Positions 5,350 to 11,123 of a DNA stretch of 11,123 nucleotides are shown here, piece by piece. The position numbers and the translations under genes were made by a program. The stretch comes from Bacteroidales bacterium UBA4912 (GTDB taxonomy: Bacteria; Bacteroidota; Bacteroidia; Bacteroidales; Dysgonomonadaceae): assembly GCA_002398875.1 (NCBI GenBank), contig DHCC01000030.1, forward strand, positions 1,437-12,559, in the 5' to 3' direction. Within the stretch, counting starts at the first letter, position 1, and each line of letters begins with the position of its first letter. The notes under the pieces were generated by a model. The model was not told the DNA's origin, did no database searches, and saw only the letters and a program-made list of their open reading frames with translations.

Positions 5350-7644
5350 ATGAAAAATACAACTTTTACTTTAGCGATTATACTTCTCTCAATTTTTTCA
5401 ATAGAGAATATTCACGGCAGATCTTATAACGATCCGGTGGATTATGTTAATATACTAATGGGTACTCAGTCAGAGTTTGAGCTCTCAAACGGTAATACGT
5501 ACCCTGCAATTGCACGGCCATGGGGGATGAACTTCTGGACGCCACAGACAAGGAAGATGGGTAATGGTTGGCAGTATGCTTATACTGATAATAAGCTTAA
5601 TGGTTTTAAGCAGACACATCAGCCGAGTCCATGGATGAATGACTATGGGCAGTTCTCGATTATGCCGGTTGTGGGGAAAACGGTGTTTAACGAAGATGAA
5701 CGCGCCAGCTGGTTTTCACACAAGGCTGAAGTAGCCAAACCGTACTACTACAGTGTCTACCTGGCAGATCACGATGTGACGACCGAGATTACTCCTACTG
5801 AACGTGCGGCCATTTTCCGTTTTACCTATCCTGAAACCGACAAGGCAAACCTGATAATCGATGCATTCGATAAGGGGTCTTCTGTGGAGGTCCTGCCGGA
5901 AAAGAATGCGGTTATCGGTTATACGACCCGTAACAGCGGAGGTGTTCCCGATAATTTCAAAAACTATTTCGTGATTGTCTTCGATAAACCGTTCCGGACA
6001 TATTTCGACGTGCGAGATGCTGTAGTCGGGAAAAGAAAAGCGGAAAAATCGCAAAGCAATCATTCGGGAGCTATCGTGCAATTCAACACAGCGCGTGGTG
6101 AACAGGTTACAGCGCGTGTTGCCTCTTCTTTCATCAGTTACGAACAGGCATGGCAAAACTTGAAAGAGGTTGAGGGCAAGGATTTCGAGACTGTTAAAAA
6201 GGAGGGTCGAGACTCGTGGAACGATGTTCTGGGAAAAATTGAGGTTGAGGGTGGGAGTCTTGACCAGAAACGTACTTTCTATTCTACTTTATATCGATCT
6301 ACACTATTTCCACGCAAGTTTTATGAAATTGATGCTTTTGGTGATGTTGTTCATTATAGTCCGTATAACGGAAAAGTACTGCCGGGCTTTATGTACACTG
6401 ACACCGGCTTCTGGGATACTTTCCGTGCACTGTTCCCGTTGCTTAATCTTGTGTATCCGTCTGTAAATAAAGAGATACAGGAGGGGCTTGTAAATACCTA
6501 CAAAGAGAGCGGTTTTCTGCCTGAATGGGCAAGTCCGGGACACAGGGGGATCATGATAGGCAACAATTCTGCGTCAGTTGTTGCGGATGCTTATCTTAAA
6601 GGATTGCGGGGTTATGATATTGAAACTCTTTATGAGGCAATGCTTCATGGTACTGAAAACGTGCATCCCAAGGTTTCTTCAACGGGAAGACTCGGTCATG
6701 AATATTATAACACCTTGGGTTATGTGCCTTATGATGTAGGGATTAATGAGAATGCTGCAAGAACTTTGGAATATGCTTATGACGACTGGACTATTTATAA
6801 GCTTGCTAAAGAGCTTGGTCGCCCGCAGAATGAGATAGATCTGTTTGCTAAACGGAGTCAGAATTACAGGAATCTTTACTCTCCTGAATATAAATTGATG
6901 AGGGGGAAAAATGAAGATGATTCTTTCCAGTCACCTTTCAGTCCTACTAAATGGGGTGATGCCTTCACAGAAGGTAACAGCTGGCATTATACCTGGTCGG
7001 TTTTTCACGACACTCAAGGATTAATTGATCTGATGGGTGGTAATAGGGAGTTTGTTAAGATGCTGGACTCGGTATTTGTTATGCCGCCTGTTTTTGATGA
7101 TAGCTATTATGGCGGTGTGATTCACGAGATTCGTGAGATGCAGATAATGAATATGGGTCAGTATGCACATGGTAATCAGCCGATTCAGCATGCTATATAT
7201 CTATATAATTATGCAGGGGAGCCCTGGAAAGCGCAATATCGTGTACGAGAAGTGATGGACAAATTATATAGTCCTGCACCTGACGGTTATTGCGGTGATG
7301 AGGATAACGGGCAGACTTCAGCATGGTATGTTTTCTCAGCTATGGGATTTTATCCTGTTTGTCCGGGTAGTGATGAGTATGTTATCGGTTCACCACTGTT
7401 CGAAAAAATCACTATACATCTTGAGAACGGAAACGAGATTAAAATAAATGCTCCGGGTAATAGGCATGAAACCAGGTTTATTGAAAATATAAAACTGGAT
7501 GGAAATGATTACTCTAAGAATTATTTCAACCACTCTTATCTAATGAATGGTGCAAACATTGATATTTTGATGTCTGAAGAGCCTAACAAGGCAAGAGGTA
7601 CAAAAAAATCTGAAGCGCCATACTCTTTTTCTAACGAGAATTGA
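5350..7644 (+). CDS. Secreted GH92 family alpha-mannosidase
   Basis: The 764-residue product begins with a type I signal peptide (basic MKNTT, hydrophobic 6-18, probable cleavage near IHG/RS at 23-24). There is no lipobox cysteine, so periplasmic or secreted location is expected. An N-terminal GH92 beta-sandwich domain (about 27-260, DYVNILMGTQSE, YPAIARPWGMNFWTP) leads into the (alpha/alpha)6 catalytic domain, with TDTGFWDTFR (350-359), TEGNSWHYTW with E541, GNQPIQHAIYLYNYAG, and GDEDNGQTSAWYVFSAMGFYPV with D650 and D652. E541 and D652 are 111 residues apart, the spacing I recall for the catalytic acid and base of BT3990, so the active site looks intact. GH92 enzymes are calcium-dependent exo-acting inverting alpha-mannosidases; the linkage cannot be told. 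An upstream TTG at 5305 would add 15 residues before the signal peptide, so I reject it. No SusC/SusD genes are adjacent. Residues from about 118 to 285 use different codons from the rest of the gene. Confidence 0.93.
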   Translation: MKNTTFTLAIILLSIFSIENIHGRSYNDPVDYVNILMGTQSEFELSNGNTYPAIARPWGMNFWTPQTRKMGNGWQYAYTDNKLNGFKQTHQPSPWMNDYGQFSIMPVVGKTVFNEDERASWFSHKAEVAKPYYYSVYLADHDVTTEITPTERAAIFRFTYPETDKANLIIDAFDKGSSVEVLPEKNAVIGYTTRNSGGVPDNFKNYFVIVFDKPFRTYFDVRDAVVGKRKAEKSQSNHSGAIVQFNTARGEQVTARVASSFISYEQAWQNLKEVEGKDFETVKKEGRDSWNDVLGKIEVEGGSLDQKRTFYSTLYRSTLFPRKFYEIDAFGDVVHYSPYNGKVLPGFMYTDTGFWDTFRALFPLLNLVYPSVNKEIQEGLVNTYKESGFLPEWASPGHRGIMIGNNSASVVADAYLKGLRGYDIETLYEAMLHGTENVHPKVSSTGRLGHEYYNTLGYVPYDVGINENAARTLEYAYDDWTIYKLAKELGRPQNEIDLFAKRSQNYRNLYSPEYKLMRGKNEDDSFQSPFSPTKWGDAFTEGNSWHYTWSVFHDTQGLIDLMGGNREFVKMLDSVFVMPPVFDDSYYGGVIHEIREMQIMNMGQYAHGNQPIQHAIYLYNYAGEPWKAQYRVREVMDKLYSPAPDGYCGDEDNGQTSAWYVFSAMGFYPVCPGSDEYVIGSPLFEKITIHLENGNEIKINAPGNRHETRFIENIKLDGNDYSKNYFNHSYLMNGANIDILMSEEPNKARGTKKSEAPYSFSNEN

Positions 7645-7666
7645 TGGTTGAAAAGATAGATATAAA

Positions 7667-7696
7667 AAAAGACCGTCTCAATTGAGACGGTCTTTT
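7667..7696. terminator. Perfect palindromic bidirectional terminator
   Basis: A perfect 30-base palindrome runs from AAAA at 7667-7670 through a GACCGTCTCAA/TTGAGACGGTC stem (7671-7681 with 7682-7692) to TTTT at 7693-7696. It lies 22 bases after the GH92 stop and 6 bases beyond the 3' end of the minus-strand tRNA. With an A-run on one side (seven As at 7664-7670) and a T-run on the other, it can terminate both convergent transcripts. Confidence 0.9.
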
Positions 7697-7702
7697 CGAT
7701 AG

Positions 7703-7774
<72 letters not shown>

Positions 7775-7802
7775 ATATAATGTTTGTTCCTTAATGGGAG
7801 TG

Positions 7803-7833
7803 CAAAGATATATAAATATTTTAGAAATACAAA
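7803..7833 (-). promoter_or_regulatory. Promoter of the tRNA-fMet gene
   Basis: On the minus strand, TTTG at 7830-7833 (-33) and TATCTTTG at 7803-7810 (-7) are separated by 19 bases, the best match in the window to the Bacteroidota promoter. The -7 element ends 28 bases before the mature tRNA 5' end. Confidence 0.75.
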
Positions 7834-7882
7834 ATAAATAAGAATCTTTTTTAATTAGACTGGATTTTACGTTATAAAACAG

Positions 7883-7890
7883 TACTTTTG
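7883..7890 (+). promoter_or_regulatory. -7 promoter element for the GT2-pyrC-GT operon
   Basis: TACTTTTG fits TANNTTTG and ends 18 bases before the ATG at 7909, implying a leader of roughly a dozen bases. It is divergent from the tRNA promoter. No strong -33 match is evident. AAAGAAGAATG at the start codon is purine-rich but too close to be a normal Shine-Dalgarno. Confidence 0.5.
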
Positions 7891-7908
7891 ATATAAAATT
7901 AAAGAAGA

Positions 7909-8667
7909 ATGTCCGATAGTTTAGTAATTATACCTACTTATAACGAGAAAGAGAACATCGAAAGTATTATTCGAACCGTTTTTGAACTTGAAAAAGGTTT
8001 TGATATCCTTGTAATTGATGACAATTCGCCTGATGGAACAGCGGGAATTGTGCACCGACTGATCTCCGAAGAGTATTCTGATAAACTCTTTATAGAAGAG
8101 AGGCAAGGAAAATTGGGATTGGGGACGGCCTACATTCACGGTTTTATATGGGCATTAGCCAGAGACTATGAATATATATTTGAGATGGATGCTGACTTTT
8201 CGCATAATCCTAAAGATCTTCCCAGATTATATTCGGCATGCCGTGATGATGGGTATGATGTTTCTGTCGGATCGCGCTATTCTACCGGGGTGAACGTTGT
8301 GAACTGGCCAATTGGCAGGGTGCTGATGTCCTATTTTGCATCTAAGTATGTAAAGTTTATAACTGGACTGAAGGTGCATGATACTACTGCGGGATTTGTT
8401 TGTTACAAGAGAAAAGTGCTTGAAACTATTGATCTTGATAATATTAAATTCAAAGGTTATGCATTTCAGATTGAGATGAAATATACTGCTTCTTTCCTTG
8501 GGTTTAAGATTAAGGAGGTGTCTGTGATCTTTGTAAACAGGCGACTCGGGACATCTAAAATGAATACCAGTATTTTTGGAGAAGCATTTTTTGGTGTTAT
8601 TAATTTGAGATGGCGAAGTCTGACAGGTAAGATAAAACCTAAAGTTAAATTAGTAAGTGATAAGTGA
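7909..8667 (+). CDS. Polyprenol monophosphomannose synthase-like GT2 glycosyltransferase
   Basis: The 252-residue protein is a GT-A fold family 2 transferase of the dolichol/polyprenol-phosphate mannose synthase type. Key features are VIIPTYNEKENI (6-17), the nucleotide-binding DDNSPDGT (37-44), GKLGLGTAYIHG (67-78), the metal-binding DAD at 94-96 within EMDADFSHNP, GSRY at 121-124, TTAGFVCYKR (159-168) and the terminal GTSKM (214-218). There is no transmembrane tail, so it resembles the short catalytic-only forms acting at the inner face of the cytoplasmic membrane. The expected reaction transfers mannose from GDP-mannose to a polyprenyl phosphate, giving a lipid-linked donor for envelope glycans. 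The sugar is inferred from family resemblance; glucose- and other hexose-specific relatives exist. It leads an operon with pyrC, 13 bases before the pyrC ATG. From memory, this pairing with dihydroorotase is common in Bacteroidota. Confidence 0.9.
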   Translation: MSDSLVIIPTYNEKENIESIIRTVFELEKGFDILVIDDNSPDGTAGIVHRLISEEYSDKLFIEERQGKLGLGTAYIHGFIWALARDYEYIFEMDADFSHNPKDLPRLYSACRDDGYDVSVGSRYSTGVNVVNWPIGRVLMSYFASKYVKFITGLKVHDTTAGFVCYKRKVLETIDLDNIKFKGYAFQIEMKYTASFLGFKIKEVSVIFVNRRLGTSKMNTSIFGEAFFGVINLRWRSLTGKIKPKVKLVSDK

Positions 8668-8680
8668 AAACTGACAAGTG

Positions 8681-10024
8681 ATGTTGTTAATTAATAAGGC
8701 TACTATAATCAATGAGGGTGAGTCCTTTACCGGGTCAGTAATGATTGAAGGTGAAAGGATTTCTAAAGTTTTCAGGGAAGAGGTGCCTGAAAGAGTTCTG
8801 AATGCCTCTAAAAGGGTTATAGATGCTCGCGGGTTGTATCTCATTCCCGGTGTTATTGATGATCAGGTGCATTTCAGGGAACCGGGACTTACGCACAAAG
8901 GTGATATTTACTCTGAAAGTAGGGCTGCTGTTGCAGGCGGGGTTACTTCATATATGGAGATGCCTAATACAAACCCACAGACTGTAACAAATGATGCACT
9001 AATGAGAAAGCTGGAGATGGCTTATGAAAAGTCAGCTGCTAATTTCTCATTTTACTTGGGGGCTACAAACGATAATATCGCTGAATTAAAGAAAGTGGAC
9101 AAGAGGTGTGTGTGCGGTGTGAAGGTGTTTATGGGTGCTTCTACGGGTAATATGCTGGTGAATAATGAGAGAGCATTACAGCAAATTTTCGCTGAAGTTG
9201 ATTCTCTTATAGCAACACATTGCGAAAAGGAGGAGATTATTCGTGATAACGTTGATCTCTATAAAAAAAAGTTCGGAGAAAATGTGCCTATAGACTGTCA
9301 CCCATTAATAAGGAGTGCCGAAGCTTGTTATCAGTCGTCTGCACAAGCAATTGAGCTTGCTGATAAATATGGTTCGAGGCTGCATGTGTTGCATTTATCC
9401 ACTGCACGCGAAATGAGTCTGTTTAGTAATGCGCCTCTGGAAGATAAAAAAATAACGGGTGAGGTTTGTGTGCACCATCTCTGGTTTACCGACCGGGATT
9501 ATGAGCGACTGGGAGCTATGATTAAATGGAACCCGGCGATAAAGAGTGTTGAGGACAGGGATGCTTTGCGTGAGGCTTTGACGGTAGGGAAGCTTGATGT
9601 GATTGCTACGGATCATGCTCCTCATTTGCTGAGTGAAAAGGAGGGCGGATGCTTGCAGGCTGCTTCCGGTGGACCATTGGTTCAGCATTCTCTGCAGGTG
9701 ATGCTGGAGCTTGCTAAAGACGGATTGTATTCGAGGGAGTTTGTGGTTGACAAGATGTGTCATGCTCCGGCAAAACTATTCGGTGTTAAAGATCGCGGCT
9801 TTATCCGTGAGGGCTATTTTGCTGATCTGGTTTTGATAAATCCTGCCGAATCGTATAAGGTAAGTACGGAAAATATATTATATAAATGTGGATGGTCTCC
9901 TTTTGAAGGCGAGACATTCCATAATACAATAAGTAAAACTTTTGTAAACGGAGAGATTGCTTTTAAAGATGGCATTGTTTCTGAAAAGCTATCCGGAAAA
10001 GCACTTGAATTTGAAAATAACTAA
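8681..10024 (+). CDS. pyrC: Dihydroorotase, class I
   Basis: The 447-residue enzyme is an amidohydrolase that interconverts N-carbamoyl-aspartate and dihydroorotate in de novo pyrimidine synthesis, in the cytoplasm. The signature DDQVHFREPGLTHKGD starts at residue 60. In the usual D-x-H-x-H pair the first histidine is glutamine here (Q62), while H64 remains. Other ligands are visible: H180 in ATHCEKE, H238 in HVLHLSTA, and D311 in ATDHAPH. K148 lies in VKVFMGAST, and the substrate loop and C-terminal beta domain (about 385-435) are present. I recall Q at this site in other Bacteroidota enzymes, so it is probably lineage-typical and active, with altered metal binding; I cannot confirm that here. 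A GTG at 8678 directly precedes the ATG and could add one residue; I prefer the ATG. It is the middle gene of a tight operon, 12 bases before the next start. Confidence 0.93.
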   Translation: MLLINKATIINEGESFTGSVMIEGERISKVFREEVPERVLNASKRVIDARGLYLIPGVIDDQVHFREPGLTHKGDIYSESRAAVAGGVTSYMEMPNTNPQTVTNDALMRKLEMAYEKSAANFSFYLGATNDNIAELKKVDKRCVCGVKVFMGASTGNMLVNNERALQQIFAEVDSLIATHCEKEEIIRDNVDLYKKKFGENVPIDCHPLIRSAEACYQSSAQAIELADKYGSRLHVLHLSTAREMSLFSNAPLEDKKITGEVCVHHLWFTDRDYERLGAMIKWNPAIKSVEDRDALREALTVGKLDVIATDHAPHLLSEKEGGCLQAASGGPLVQHSLQVMLELAKDGLYSREFVVDKMCHAPAKLFGVKDRGFIREGYFADLVLINPAESYKVSTENILYKCGWSPFEGETFHNTISKTFVNGEIAFKDGIVSEKLSGKALEFENN

Positions 10025-10036
10025 AACCTTTTTTAA

Positions 10037-11113
10037 GTGAAATTTTTGTTTACTGTTCAAGGTGAGGGCAGGGGCCATTATACACAGGCATTGTCGCTCT
10101 CATCTATTCTCAGAAAGCATGGACATGAAGTTGTAGCTGTTCTGGTAGGCACAAGTGAGACCAGGCAGATACCCTCTTTTTTCAGAGATAAGATTCAGGC
10201 TCCTCTGTATGAGTACAGCAGTCCTAATTTTACTTCTTTCTATAAAGATAGAAAGCCTAGTATTTTTCTTAGTGTAATGAACAACATCTCTCGTCCCTTT
10301 ATTTACAGGAAAAGTATTCATCTGGTAAGGGATACTATAAGAGAGATCAAGCCTGATGTTGTGATTAACTTTTATGAGATGATAACCGGGATGGTTTATC
10401 AGATATACAAGCTGGATAAGAAGTTGGGTGTACCTATGATTTGCCTTGCACATCAGTATGTTTTGCTTAATTCTAACTTTAAAACTTCAACTGAGCAGGA
10501 TGTAAAATATTCTCTGATAAGGATGCTTTCGATGATAACATCCCGCAGAGCTTCTAAAATTCTGGCACTATCGTTTCGTGATATGCCGGGTTCAGGTAAG
10601 ATTGTGACTGTGCCGCCGCTTTTACGCAGGGAGGTTTTTGAAATTGAGCCTTCTGAAGGTGATTATATTCATGGATATATGCTGAATACCGGTTTTTATG
10701 CAGAAATTTTGAATTGGCATAAAAAGCATCCTGAGATACCTTTACGGTTCTTTTGGGATAAGAAAGATGCTGAAGAGGTGACTAAGATTGATGATAATCT
10801 GATACTATATACTCTGAACGACGAAAAGTTTTTACATAGCATGGCCGGTAGCAAGGCTTACGCTACAACTTCAGGATTTGAGTCGGTCTGCGAAGCACTA
10901 TACTTCAGAAAACCTATTCTGATGATTCCTGTACATGTTGAACAGGAATTTAATGCTTATGATGCGGGACTATCAGGTGCAGGAATTACAGGAAAGAAGT
11001 TTAACCTGGGTAAACTGATTAAATTCATACCGGAGTATTCGCCGGATGAGAAATTCCATGATTGGGTGAATCAGGCTGAGGGGATTTTTATTAAAGAGAT
11101 TACCGGCGAATAG
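10037..11113 (+). CDS. GT-B glycosyltransferase (MurG/GT28-like)
   Basis: The 358-residue protein starts at GTG; KFLFTVQGEGRGHYTQALSL right after it is the expected N-terminal Rossmann strand and glycine-rich loop (G9-x-G-x-GH14), so the non-ATG start is well supported. Two Rossmann-like halves are visible. The second carries ATTSGFESVCEALYFRKPI (276-294) and MIPVHVEQEFNA (about 296-307) with E302-Q303, the nucleotide-sugar binding pattern of GT-B enzymes such as MurG and the Glyco_trans_1_3 family. There is no signal peptide; a hydrophobic, basic stretch around 165-185 may touch the membrane. The donor and acceptor are unknown. Its place behind the polyprenol-phosphate mannose synthase-like gene suggests envelope glycan or glycolipid assembly, which is inference. 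It follows pyrC by 12 bases and should share its transcript. The stop at 11111-11113 is just inside the window; no terminator is visible. Confidence 0.85.
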   Translation: MKFLFTVQGEGRGHYTQALSLSSILRKHGHEVVAVLVGTSETRQIPSFFRDKIQAPLYEYSSPNFTSFYKDRKPSIFLSVMNNISRPFIYRKSIHLVRDTIREIKPDVVINFYEMITGMVYQIYKLDKKLGVPMICLAHQYVLLNSNFKTSTEQDVKYSLIRMLSMITSRRASKILALSFRDMPGSGKIVTVPPLLRREVFEIEPSEGDYIHGYMLNTGFYAEILNWHKKHPEIPLRFFWDKKDAEEVTKIDDNLILYTLNDEKFLHSMAGSKAYATTSGFESVCEALYFRKPILMIPVHVEQEFNAYDAGLSGAGITGKKFNLGKLIKFIPEYSPDEKFHDWVNQAEGIFIKEITGE

Positions 11114-11123
11114 TTGTAGTCCC

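Noticed and set aside
5716..6156. Minus-strand open frame of 146 codons inside the GH92 gene
   Set aside because: It is antisense to conserved GH92 sequence. It is open because of the unusual C-rich third positions of this block, not because it is a gene.
9395..9763. Minus-strand open frame of 122 codons inside pyrC
   Set aside because: It is antisense to conserved dihydroorotase motifs, with no promoter or family match.

Overview
The window looks like a chromosomal segment of a member of the Bacteroidota. The coding DNA is AT-rich. Most genes lack a clear Shine-Dalgarno sequence. Almost every transcription unit is preceded by the Bacteroidota-type -7 element TANNTTTG. The gene content also fits: a GH92 mannosidase, a DUF1015 protein, a dihydroorotase with the DDQVHFREPG signature and an initiator tRNA without encoded CCA. 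Genus cannot be read from the sequence; a Bacteroidales or Marinilabiliales-like gut or marine lineage would be a guess.

Layout. Positions 1-2199 (minus) hold the first 733 codons of a large protein that runs off the left edge. It is an N-terminal phospholipase D/HKD-type nuclease domain fused to a Snf2-like helicase, a type typical of DNA restriction and defence loci. Positions 2200-2804 have no convincing gene: they hold the helicase promoter, an AT-rich hairpin and possibly decayed mobile DNA. At 2805-3305 (minus) lies a very acidic DUF4375/DMP19-family protein, possibly a DNA mimic. It shares a short divergent promoter region with a DUF1015 gene (3436-4680, plus), which ends in a strong intrinsic terminator. 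An Lrp/AsnC regulator (4832-5308) and a secreted GH92 alpha-mannosidase (5350-7644) follow, probably as one unit closed by a perfectly palindromic terminator. A minus-strand initiator tRNA-fMet (7703-7774) faces that terminator. Divergent from the tRNA is a three-gene plus-strand operon: polyprenol-phosphate mannose synthase-like GT2 (7909), dihydroorotase pyrC (8681) and a GT-B glycosyltransferase (10037), with gaps of about 12-13 bases.

How the parts fit. The right three quarters is mostly housekeeping and envelope: pyrimidine synthesis, lipid-linked sugar donor and glycan synthesis, translation initiation, and mannoside breakdown. The left quarter is accessory. The most promising lead for an uncharacterised system is the truncated PLD-Snf2 helicase, whose partners lie outside the window, with an acidic DNA-mimic-family gene about 600 bases upstream. 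No link between the two is shown by the sequence. A second lead is a block of about 500 bases inside the GH92 gene whose codon usage differs from the rest of that gene, suggesting intragenic recombination.
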